From NCBI GenBank assembly GCA_029168955.1, contig JAPDOI010000291.1, forward strand, positions 1 through 64,000: a stretch of 64,000 nucleotides of DNA, in the 5' to 3' direction. Within the stretch, counting starts at the first letter, position 1. Each line of letters opens with the position of its first letter. A program made the position numbers and the translations under genes. The stretch is from Aplectana chamaeleonis (lineage: Eukaryota; Nematoda; Chromadorea; Rhabditida; Cosmocercidae). The notes under the pieces are model-generated. The model was not told the origin of the DNA. It was given only the letters and a program-made list of their open reading frames with translations, and made no database searches. Shown piece after piece: positions 47,033 to 57,000 of this stretch.

Positions 47033-48640
47033 GCGTCGTGTAGAGGATGCTGGACTTCACTGTCAGTTCGTGTTCTTATGCACTTCGCCATCTTCTATTA
47101 TGCTCACAATTACGCTGAAAACAATGCTACCAAGTTGAAGGTTTGAGTTAAAACGGTGGGGGAGGGTGTACACGTCGTGGGGAACATCCTTTTGGATTAA
47201 ATTCGCTGCTTGACTATGAACTGGATTGACGGAGTCGACGGTGATCAGTTCGGAATAAGGGATGGCGTACAGTTTGGGAAGGAGGTGGTGTGTGATAACC
47301 GCGGTTTTTCAGAAGTCGTAGTTCTGGAGAGCTTGAAAAACTACTTAATTCCATGTACTTGAGTTGTTAACGCGCAGTTTAGAAGCAATTTAAAAGGTCG
47401 GAGGGGAAGAGATGCCGAAGACGGTGCAGTTTCTTGGGGAGGTTACCAAGACTGTTCGAAAACGTAAGTTTTAGTTGTATTTCTCCACGTGATAATCTTT
47501 CATCTAAATTTCGGTCAAACAGTTAACACACCGTGAGGCACGCCAACGAGTACGCTGCAAACTTTGAGAAAGTTTGCCACGGCATAGCCGGGAAAGCAAC
47601 GCGACCGTCAGCTGTGCGGCGATAGTTCCTCGGTAGTACCGCAGCGGCTCCGCGTTTATCACTGTGTCGACACGATTCTGTTGCAGTGCCTTGAATCTCA
47701 GCAACGTCTCGACACTGGCTCGATAGTACCGCAGCGGTTCCTTGTTAGAATCGCACCGACTCCGCGAGGATGCATCAGCGAACCCGCGTCGACTGCGATG
47801 CACTGTCCTGTGTGGTGTCGCCGGTTCAATCACCCAAGTTTGATTACCCACGTCCCGTATCTTCTTGCCCGCAGTAACGGGGATACCCTCTGTCCCTATC
47901 AGACAAAGTACCTAACAACCGTAGGTGCGCATTTCTGTTCGTAGCCCCTCCCCCCAGTTGTAGTGTGGCTCATAACTAATTTCATATGAGTTACTTTCAG
48001 TTGCTCCTATTTTTGTAGACGCGTAGCCACCGATCGCGGTGCCGCAGCGGCACTTTTGCGGAGTCGCACTGGTGCCTGTAGGTGCCGGTATGGCTGTATC
48101 GCGGAGCCGCAGAGGCGATTTCTACCAGAGAAGGGGCATGGCTGCCACGCTTGTTGGAAAATAATCCCCTAAAGAAGGGACACATTGACCTCTTCCTCTC
48201 TTTGATCGACTTTCGAGTGCTCACCCTTTTAAATTGCATTGCGCTAAACTCTGAATTTTGTCCGATGAAATTGAAGCACGAAGCAATTGAATGACTACTA
48301 CATATTCCGAAAAAGGTTGACATTAGAGAACCTCGAAAAATTACTGTCCTTTCACCACAGAATTGCTATTAGCAGTGTTCAATAGAATGCTCATTCCGAT
48401 GCTGTTTTTTTATATCAGGTAATGAGCGTAACAATACGCAACGTAAGTGGTTAAATTTCTTGTGGCATTAATGAAAAACCATATGGTGTTATTGAATTAG
48501 AACAAAATTCCGAGGTTCAAGGACAGTCGGGCGTACATTATCAAAAACCATTTCTTATATGGCTATCGAAATACGAAATGTGCATGAGAAAGAAGTACTT
48601 TCACTGCTACTTTTAGAACATTTGCATCGTTTGTGCTCAA
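47033..48640. other. Interior of hAT-like element, no gene seen
   Basis: Between the LINE tail and the right sub-terminal repeats. It contains GC-rich repeated words around CCGCAGCGG(C/T)TCC (47,636 and 47,728 in direct order; related inverted words at 48,030-48,120) and SL1-like copy C. The ORFs at 47,504-47,851 and 47,997-48,323 (minus) coincide with these repeats and are not supported as genes. Confidence 0.5.
47790..47850 (+). repeat. SL1-like dispersed repeat, copy C
   Basis: GGTTCAATCACCCAAGTTTG at 47,823-47,842 differs from the SL1 leader at two of 20 positions. The upstream word CGATGCACT (near 47,797) is shared with copies A and B. The following bases (ATTACCCA) do not keep the splice donor. 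It is shorter and more diverged than the other two copies. Confidence 0.5.
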
Positions 48641-48766
48641 GATTTTTTATTTGTTTTGCCGTTTGTCGATTGTCGATTGCCGTTTGCCGGCCATTTTTGG
48701 ACAAATTTTGTCGATTTCCGTTTGCCGATTCTTCAAAATCGTTTGCCGCACATCCCTGGTGAGGAC

Positions 48767-49213
48767 GCAAAATGGCGTCGCACCATGGTTTTGCTTGAGC
48801 GCGATGCGATGTATTACAGAAATGTACATCGCAGAACAAATCACACCGCGCGCGATGTTCGTATGGTTCTCCCCATAGTCGCGGTCCAATCCGGAGCAGA
48901 GGTTCTCATAGGATCTGTTGTTTATTTCATTTACAACAAAGTCAATGAAGCGTGCTTGTGCTGTTGGACGAATGCCAGTTGAGTGACTCTTTTCTATCAC
49001 TTTCACAATGTATTCCGGGAAACCCAATTTGTTCCCAGTTGCTGGGCTTAGAGGAAACAATGCATTCATTACAGAGATCTTAAATGGGGAGCTTTCTTTA
49101 AAATCTGCTTCGCTGATAAAATGCCCTACTACAATTATTTCCCTTCTACCATCTCGATTTCGCATCCTTGCTGTTGGGGCCGTTCGGAAGTAATACTCAG
49201 TCCCTCTCTGTTT
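48767..49213 (-). pseudogene. 5' portion of host gene split by the hAT-like insertion
   Basis: Minus-strand frame open from an upstream stop at 49,214-49,216 to the transposon edge, about 149 codons; the first Met is at 49,165. The peptide has balanced, protein-like composition (EIIVVGHFISEADFKES, RFIDFVVNEINNRSYENL, ARGVICSAMYISVIHRIAL) with no transposon motif that I recognise. Inside the element the frame continues only as repeat translation. An earlier exon may exist: about 49,216-49,265 shows TTCTCAG before and GTAAAA after a short open stretch, but the next acceptor (CCAACAG) is weak. Downstream continuation is at 42,211-42,062. The function is unknown. Confidence 0.5.
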
Positions 49214-49216
49214 TTA

Positions 49217-50239
49217 CCTGTTCTGCGTAGCAACAGCACAAAACAACGATCCGTAACTACTTGGGTTCTGAGAATTGATCCCTTAACAGTAGCTTTTGGT
49301 AATTTCAATTTTTGGGTCCAAAGGTTTTGAAAGATGACTAGAAATAATTGAAAGCAGTTCTATTTGCAACATAATATTTTCATGTTATGGCCTAGAAATA
49401 TTTTAGCTCATAGTCCCACTGCATTTTTAAAAAAAATATTTCAAGTAATTGGTCGAAGAATGCCAAACTCGAATACGTTGTGTAATTTGTTGTATAGTTT
49501 TGTATCTAACCGTTATTCATTGCTGTGAAAATTAATTTGTTGCCCAAAATATGTCTCATTACTCATTTAAGTACCAATAATAGATTAATTTTTGAGTAAA
49601 CCTGTATATAATCATTTTCTTGTTATATTATTATGCAACGCGCTAGGATTTCCCGAGCGTGATCTCCGTTGAGTGGCTAATTCATAGTGTAATAGCCAGT
49701 AGTGGGCACCACGATTGAAGGATCTCCTACTGGCGTAATGTGCTGTCCTGAGCCCCTCCCATCGGATGGGGGCAGCGACTGTGACATTCGCTTGGGGGTT
49801 GCCTCGATGAAAAGAAAGAGTTGCCTCGTGACATCGAGACAACTCCCGCCAAATCGACTTCGGCGTAGCCTCATTACGGTGAAATTTTAGCCCCAGCTTG
49901 GAAAAATGTGAGGCGACTCTAGTGACAGCCCGATGAGATGCCGTCTCGCCTCACTCTCGCCCCACTGTCGCCTCACGTTCTTCTCACACTACGCACTCTG
50001 TGGTAAAATTGTCGCCTCACATTCTTCTCACATTGCGAATTTTGTCTTGAAATCGTAGATTTTTCCTTTATAATATGCTCATATCGCTTCGCAGTCCTCT
50101 CACAGTGGGAAATTCATTGTAGATCATTGTTTATTGATCAAAACCATTACTACAATTAGCAACAAGTGATATCAAAACAGCCTAAAAAACTATAACAATT
50201 GTTTATCTTAAACAAAGTGATAAGAGAATAGTAGATTCT
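49217..50239. other. Intergenic, AT-rich; short tandem pair
   Basis: No gene is supported. A two-unit tandem repeat with a period of about 44 bp lies at 49,966-50,050 (TGTCGCCTCAC, then TTCTTCTCACA). The short frames at 49,612-49,890 on both strands have no supporting signals. Confidence 0.45.
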
Positions 50240-50580
50240 TACTATAGTTGCACACGAGCGAAATTTTCGAAAAATTTTTCGACATTTTTTTCGTTCGTTT
50301 TCGTTCGTTCGAAAATTCGTCGAACGAATTTTTTTTCAAATTTCGCTCGTTTGAAATTTCGTCGAACGAATTTTTTTCAGTTTTCGTTCGTTCGAAATTT
50401 TTTCGAACAAAAAATTTTCAATTTTTGTTCACTTGAAATCCGATTTCCCGAAATTTTTTTGAAATTGGAATTTTTGCGAACAAATTTCGAGAAAAATTTT
50501 CAAACTTCCTACAAAATTCGAAAAAAATTTTAAAATTTCCGACAAAGTTCGAAAAAAGTTCGAAATTTTCGACGAATCCT
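50240..50580. repeat. Low-complexity TTCG/AAATTTT tract
   Basis: About 340 bp made almost wholly of TTCGTTCG, CGAACGAA, GAAATTTT and their complements, so the tract is strongly self-complementary. The translated frames here (FFDIFFVRFRSFENSS-like) are artefacts of composition. Confidence 0.8.
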
Positions 50581-50657
50581 CTATATATAAAGAATCGCAA
50601 GAGGCAATTCAAAAAAGTGGGATTTGAGCACAAAACGCGGGAATTCGGGCCATCTAT

Positions 50658-50713
50658 TACAGTACCCCGAAACCTGCGCATCATCTCGGTGTGCAGGTTT
50701 CGGGGTTACTGTA
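50658..50713. repeat. 23-bp stem hairpin with TACTGTA end
   Basis: The arm at 50,658-50,680 (TACAGTACCCCGAAACCTGC...) pairs with 50,690-50,713 (...GCAGGTTTCGGGGTTACTGTA) with one bulged T and one G-T pair. The loop is TCATCTCGG. The outer word TACTGTAG recalls short palindromic repeats of Caenorhabditis (general knowledge). Confidence 0.8.
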
Positions 50714-50831
50714 GCTAAGCACAGGCGGCGCCGAGCGTGTTTCGAAATGTTTTCCTTTGTTTTCTTTGTTTTTTGTTTTCTCATTTTGTTTTCAGTGACT
50801 AGCCGTTTTCCCACCATATGAAACTCGCGAT

Positions 50832-51012
50832 TTTGTCTAAAATGTGAAAAATGCCGGATTCCGGGGAAGCTGAAAGCTGAAAGTCGGCCCGAATCGGATA
50901 AAATGGTTCCATCTGAGACACAAGGCGAATTTCACTTATTCAGAGTTGTAATTGTGCTGAAACCCTGATTTTTCTGATTACTCAAAGCTTCAATTCTCCC
51001 AGAATCGAGGGA
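50832..51012 (+). repeat. Direct repeat, copy 1 of 2
   Basis: About 180 bp shared with 51,882-52,063. Landmarks are AAATGTGAAAAATGCC, GCTGAAAGTCGGCCCGAAT and ATGGTTCCATCTGAGACACA. The two copies bracket about 870 bp that contains the 123-bp repeats. Confidence 0.8.
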
Positions 51013-51349
51013 ATCGCGATTTCCAAGCGAAATTACGAGATTTGCGAATCTGGCTTCGCGTGTATTGTCGGAACTCTAAGAGTCTCAATTTTTCTGAAAA
51101 GTCAACATTTGAAAGTGGCCTAAAATCGAGGAAATTGTCATTTTTCAAGGCAGCTAAGATATTTACGGGTTTGGAATTTTGGATTCTGACGAAATTTTCG
51201 AGAAAAATGTATTTCTCGTAAAATCGAGGGTTGGAAAATGGCCGACAATCGAAAAAATCGTATTTCTCGGGAAAACACGCTATTTCGACGTAGTCGAGAT
51301 TTGGAATTCTGTCGAAAATTCAGGCAAATAATTTTTGTTGTGAACTCGA

Positions 51350-51735
51350 TTTGAAAAAAACACGATTTTCACAAGGCTGGGATTTAACATTTTGTCTAAA
51401 AGTTTCGAAAATAGCGTTTTTTGGAAAAATCAAGGCTTAAAAATTGTCTGAAAAACGTAAAAATCGCGATTTTATGCAAAAAACACGATTTTCACGAAGC
51501 TGGGATTTCAAATTTGGTCCAAAAGTTTTAAAAATAGCAATTTTTTGAAAATTCAAGGGTTAAAGGTTGTCAGAAAATAGTAAAAGTTGCGATATTATGC
51601 AAAAAACACGGTTTTCGCATTTTCACGAAGCTGGGATTTAGAATTGTGTCGAAAATTTTGAGAAATGGCAATTATCCCGAAATTCTAAGGTCAAGAATCG
51701 TCAGAGAATCGCGATTTTATGCAAAAAACACGATG
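51350..51735 (+). repeat. Three diverged tandem units, period about 123 bp
   Basis: The word AAAACACG(A/G)TTTTC...GCTGGGATTT recurs with CACG at 51,361, 51,484 and 51,607, and a partial unit starts at 51,729. Each unit also contains a TCGCGATTTTATGC-like block. Older, weaker units may extend left to about 51,000. AT-rich and non-coding. Confidence 0.75.
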
Positions 51736-51791
51736 TAGAAATTTAGTGGGGCTTCAGAAGACTCACTGAAATTCCACGTCACCCCGATCAC

Positions 51792-51873
51792 GTCTTCTGG
51801 ACCCCCACTGAAAACAAAATTTTCCTTTGTTTTCTTTTTTTTCCTTTTTGTTTTCAGTGGGGCTTCAGAAGAC
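51792..51873. repeat. 28-bp imperfect hairpin
   Basis: GTCTTCTGGACCCCCACTGA (start of the left arm, 51,792) pairs with TCAGTGGGGCTTCAGAAGAC (end of the right arm, 51,873) with two mismatches, and the stem continues through AAAACAAAA / TTTTGTTTT. The loop is CT-rich. The right-arm word GTGGGGCTTCAGAAGAC is also present in direct orientation near 51,748. Confidence 0.75.
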
Positions 51874-51881
51874 CCACTGAA

Positions 51882-52063
51882 TTTGTTTAAAATGTGAAAA
51901 ATGCCAGGTTCTGGGGAATCTGAAAGCTGAAAGTCGGCCCGAATTGCATAAAATGGTTCCATCTGAGACACAAGGCGATTTTTACTGGTTGAGAGTTGAC
52001 ATTGTGCTGAAAACCCGTGTTTTTTCGACTACTCTAAGCTTAAATTTTCCTAGAAACGAGGGA
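51882..52063 (+). repeat. Direct repeat, copy 2, abutting the satellite
   Basis: Second copy of 50,832-51,012. It ends within a few bases of the first satellite monomer: CGAGGGA is followed by GCTCGTTCGGCTTCGCCG, whereas copy 1 continues CGAGGGAATCGCG. The junction marks where the satellite begins. Confidence 0.8.
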
Positions 52064-52065
52064 GC

Positions 52066-54080
52066 TCGTTCGGCTTCGCCGAACGAATACTACGCGGAGA
52101 GTGGCAACCGAAGCCGGCCCATCGTTCGGCGAAGCCGAACGAATACTACGTTGAGGGAGGGGGGGTCGGCGAAGCTAGGCCATCGGTCGGCGAAGTCGAA
52201 CGAATATTACATGGAGGGTAGCCGACGAAGTTGGCCCATCGTTCGGCGAAGTCGAACGAATACTACACGGTGGGTGGCCGGCGAAGCCGATTCATCGTTC
52301 GGAGAATCTGAACGAATACTACGTTGAGGGAGGGGAGTAGGCGAAGCTGGCCCATCGTTCGGCGGAGCCGGACGAATATTACATGTAGGGTAGCCGGCAA
52401 AGCCGGCCCCTCGTTCGGCGGAGCCGGACGAATATTACATGTAGGGTAGCCGGCGCAGCCGGCCCATCGTTCGGCGAAGCCGAACGAATACTACGTTGAG
52501 GGAGGGGGGGTCGGCGAAGCTAGGCCATCGGTCGGCGAAGTCGAACGAATATTACATGGAGGGTAGCCGACGAAGTCGGCCCATCGTTCGGCGAAGTCGA
52601 ACGAATACTACACGGTGGGTGGCCGGCGAAGCCGATTCATCGTTCGGAGAATCTGAACGAATACTACGTTGAGGGAGGGGAGTAGGCGAAGCTGGCCCAT
52701 CGTTCGGCGAAGTCGAACGAATATTACATGGAGGGTAGCCGACGAAGCCGGCCCATCGTTCGGCGGAGCCGGACGAATATTACATGTAGGGTAGCCGGCA
52801 AAGCCGGCCCCTCGTTCGGCGGAGCCGGACGAATATTACATGTAGGGTAGCCGGCGCAGCCGGCCCATCGTTCGGCGAAGCCGAACGAATACTACGTTGA
52901 GGGAGGGGGGGTCGGCGAAGCTGGGCCATCGGTCGGCGAAGTCGAACGAATATTACATGGAGGGTAGCCGACGAAGTCGGCCCATCGTCCGGCGAAGTCG
53001 AACGAATACTACACGGTGGGTGGCCGGCGAAGCCGATTCATCGTTCGGAGAATCTGAACGAATACTACGTGGAGGGAGAGGGGTCGGCGAAGCCGGGTCA
53101 TCGTTCGGCGAAGTCGAACGAATATTACATGGAGGGTAGCCGACGAAGCCGGCCCATCGTTCGGTGGAGCCGGACGAATATTACATGTAGGGTAGCCGGC
53201 AAAGCCGGCCCCTCGTTCGGCGGAGCCGGACGAATGTTACATGTAGGGTAGCCGGCGCAGCCGGCCCATCGTTCGGCGAAGTCGAACGAATACTACATGG
53301 AGGGTAGCCGACGAAGCCGGCCCATCGTTCGGCGAAGTCGAACGAATACTACGTTGAGGGAGGGGAGTCGGCGAAGCCGGCCCATCTTTCGGCAGAGCCG
53401 TACGAGTACTGCGTGAAAGGAGGGGGGTCGGTGAAGGCGGCCCAACTTTCGGCGAAGCCGAACGAATACTACACGGAGGGTGGCCGGCAAAGCCGGTTCA
53501 TCGTTCGGCGAAGCTGAACAAATACTACGTTGAGGGAGGGGAGTCGGCGAAGCCGGCCCATCGTTCGGCGAAGTCGAGGGAATATTACATGGAGGGTAGC
53601 CGACGAAGCCGGCCCATCGTTCGGCGAAGTCGAAACTACATGGAGAGTAGCCGACGAAGCCGGCCCATCGTTCGGCGAAGCCGAACGAATGCTACGTAGG
53701 GGGAGGAAGGTCAGCGAAGACGGTCCATCTTTCTTCGTAGCCGAACGAGTTTTGCGTAAAAGGAGGGGGGTCGGCGAAGCCAGCCCAATTTTCGGCTAAG
53801 CCGAACAAATATTACACGGAGGGTGGCCGGTGAAGCCGGTTCATCGTTCGGCGAATCTGAGCAAATACTACGTTGAGGAAGGGAGGTCGGCGAAGCCGAC
53901 CCATCGTTCGGCAAAGTCCAACAAATACTACATGGGGACTAGCCGACGAAGCCGGCCCATCGTTTGGCGAAGCCGGATGAATCCTACACGGTGGGTGGCC
54001 CATCGATCTGCGAAGTCGAATGAATACTACGCGGATAGTGGCAGGCGAAGCCAAACGAGTACTACGTAGAGGGAGGGGGG
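52066..54080 (+). repeat. Second satellite, forward block
   Basis: About 36 monomers, mostly 55-56 bp, reading CGTTCGGCGAAGCCGAACGA, then (A)TACTACxTxGAGGG(T/A), then GCCGGCGAAGCCGGCCCATC. Longer blocks recur: GTTGAGGGAGGGG appears at 52,151, 52,496 and 52,897, spacings of 345 and 401 bp that differ by one monomer (56 bp). Each monomer has two short palindromes containing GCGAAGC. Reading frames are not conserved and no gene is implied. Confidence 0.95.
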
Positions 54081-57000
54081 CCGGCTTCGTCGGCTACCCT
54101 CCATGTAATATTCGTTCGACTTAGCCGAACGATGGGCCGGCTTCGTCGGCTACCCGTCATGCAATATTCGTTCGACTTCGCAGAACGATGGACCACCCAC
54201 CGTGTAGGATTCGTTCGGCTTCGCCGAACAAGGGACCGGCTTTGCCGACCCTCTTCCCTCTACGTAGTATTCGTTCGGCTTTGCCGAATCATGGGCCGGC
54301 TTCGTCTGCCACTCTCCGCGTAGAGTTCATTGGGCTCCGCCAAACGATGGGCCGGCTTCGTCGGTCACCCTCCATGTGGTATTCGTTCGGCTTTGCCGAA
54401 CGATGGGCCGGCTTCGTCGGCTACTCTCCATGTAGTATTCGTTCGACTTCGCCGAACGATGGGCCGGCTTCGTCGGCTACCCTCCATGTAATATTCGTTC
54501 GACTTCGCCGAACAATGGGCCGGTTTCGCCGACACCCTCCCTCAACGTAGTTTTCGTTCAGCTTCGCCGAACGATGAACCGGCTTCGCCGGCCACCCCCC
54601 GTGTAGTATTTGTTCGACTTCGCAGAACGATGGGCTACCCACCGTGTAGGATTCGTTCGGCTTCGCCGAACAAGGACAAGGGGCCGGCTTCGCCGATTCC
54701 CCTCCCCCCGAGTAGTATTCACTGGGCTCCGCCGAACGATGGGCCGGCTTCGTCGGCTACTCTCCATGTAGTAATCGGTCGACTTCGCCGAACAATGGGC
54801 CGGTTTCGCCGACACCCTCCCTCAACGTAGTTTTCGTTCAGCTTCGTCGAACGATGACCCGCCTTCGCCGACCCCTCTCCCTCTACGTAGTTTTCGTTCA
54901 GCTCCGCCAAACGATGGGCCGGCTTCGTCGGTCACCCTCCATGTGGTATTCGTTCGGCTTCGCCGAACGATGGGCCGGCTTCGTCGGCTACTCTCCATGT
55001 AGTATTCGTTCGACTTCGCCGAACAATGGGCCGGTTTCGCCGACCCCCTCCCTCAACGTAGTTTTCGTTCAGCTTCGCCGAACGATGAACCGGCTTTTCC
55101 GGCCACCCTCCGTGTAGTATTTGTTCGGCTTCGCCGAAAGTTGGGCCGGCTTCGCCGACCCCCCCCCCCTTTTACGCAGTACTCATTCGGCTCCGACGAA
55201 AGATGGACCGGCTTCGCCTGCCACTCTCCGCGTAGTATTCATTGGGCTTCGCCTAACAAGGGGCCGGCTTCGCCGATTCCCCTCCCTCTACGTAATATTC
55301 GTTCGGCTCCGCCGAACGATGGGCCGGCTTCGCCTGCCACCCTCCGAGTAGTATTCACTGGGCTCCTCCGAACGATGGGCCGGCTTCGTCGGCTACTCTC
55401 CATGAAGTATTCGTTCAACTTTGCCGAACGATGGGCCGGCTTCGCCGGCTACCCTACATGTAGTATTCGTTCCGCTCCGCCGAACGATGCACCGGATTCG
55501 CCGCCCACCCTCCGCGTGGTATTCGTTCGGTTCCGTCGAACGATGACCCGGCTTCGCCGACCCCTCTCCCTCCACGTAGTATTCGTTCAGCTTTGCAGAA
55601 CGATGGGCCACCCACCGTGTAGGATTTGTTCGGCTTCGCCGAAGAAGGGGCCGGCTTCGCCGACCCCCTCCCTCTACGTAGTATTCTTTCGACTTCGCCG
55701 AACCATGGGCCGGCTTCGCCGGCTACGCTCCATGTAGTATTCGTTTGGATTCTTCGAACGATGGGCCGGCTTCGCCGACTACCCTCCAAGTAGTATTCGT
55801 TCGGCTCCTCCGAACGATGGACAGCTTCGTCGGTCACCCTCCATGTGGTATTCGTTCGGCTTCGCCGAAAGGATGGGCCAACTTCGCCTGCCTTTCTCCG
55901 CGTAGTATTCATCCGGCTTCGCCAAACGATGGGCCGGCTTCGTCGGCTACTCTCCATGTAGTATTTGTTCGACTTCGCCAAACGATGGGCCGGCTTCGCC
56001 GGCTACGCTCCATGTAGTATTCGTTTGGATTCTTCGAAGGATGGGCCGGCTTCGCCGGCTACCCTCCATGTAGTACTCGTTCGGCTCCTCTGAACGATGG
56101 ACGGCTTCGTCGGTCACCCTCCATGTAGTATTCGTTCGACTCCGTCAAACGATGGACAGCTTCGTCGGTCACCCTCCGCGTAGTATTCGTTTAGATTCTT
56201 CGAACGATGGGCCGGCTTCGCCGGCTACCCTCCATGTAGTATTCGTTCGGCTCCTCCGAACGATGGACAGCTTCGTCGGTCACTCTCCGCGTAGTATTAA
56301 TTGGACTCCGCCAAACGATGGGCCGGCTTCGCCTGCCAGCCTCCGCGTGGTATTAATCCGGCTTCGCCGAACGATGGGCCGGCTTCGTCGGCTACTCTCC
56401 GCGTAGTATTCGTTTGGATTCTTCGAACGATGGGCCGGCTTCGCCGGCTACCCTCCATGTAGTATTCGTTCGGCTCCTCCGAACGATGGACAGCTTCGTC
56501 GGTCACTCTCCGCGTAGTATTCATTGGGCTCCGCCAAACGTTGGGCCGGCTTCGTCGGTCACCCTCCATGTGGTATTCGTTCGGCTACGCCGAACGATGG
56601 GCCGGCTTCGCCGGCTACTCTCCATGAAGTATTCGTTCGACTTCGCCGAAGGATGCACCGGTTTCGCCGCCCACCCTCCGCGTGGTATTCGTTTGGTCCC
56701 GTCGAACGATGACCCGGCTTCGCCTACCCCTCTCCCTCCAGGTAGTATTCGTTCAGCTTTGCAGAACGATGGGCCACCCACCGTGTAGGATTTGTTCGGC
56801 TTCGCCGAAGAAGGGGCCGGCTTCGCCGACCCCCTCCCTCTACGTAGTATTCTTTCGACTTCGCCGAACCATGGGCCGGCTTCGCCGGCTACGCTCCATG
56901 TAGTATTCGTTTGGATTCTTCGAACGATGGGCCGGCTTCGCCGACTACCCTCCAAGTAGTATTCGTTCGGCTCCTCCGAACGATGGACAGCTTCGTCGGT

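Larger units (their letters stand above)
42212..48758. mobile_element. hAT-like composite element, 6.5 kb, perfect 8-bp duplication
   Basis: The left end is CAGGGATGTGCGGCAATTGC; the right end inverted is CAGGGATGTGCGGCAAACG. Both are followed by repeated TTTGCCG motifs and GGCCGTTTTTGGAC / GGCCATTTTTGGAC. The flanks are GTGAGGAC (42,204-42,211) and GTGAGGAC (48,759-48,766), a perfect 8-bp target duplication typical of hAT elements. The interior holds a possible solo LTR (42,405-42,783), a CR1-like LINE (to 47,032) and an SL1-like repeat near 47,823. No transposase frame is visible, so the original element was probably a small non-autonomous one enlarged by later insertions. Confidence 0.85.

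Noticed and set aside
42212..48758. hAT transposase gene inside the 6.5-kb element
   Set aside because: I looked for a long frame with a zinc-finger BED or dimerisation-type region and found only the LINE ORFs, the LTR and non-coding sequence.
48647..49165. Single 172-codon minus-strand ORF taken at face value
   Set aside because: Its last 36 residues are translated transposon ends (TTTGCCG repeats). The true downstream sequence is on the other side of the insertion, so I annotated it as a split gene.
50248..50533. Phe/Arg-rich ORFs
   Set aside because: They derive from a low-complexity TTCG/AAATTT tract.
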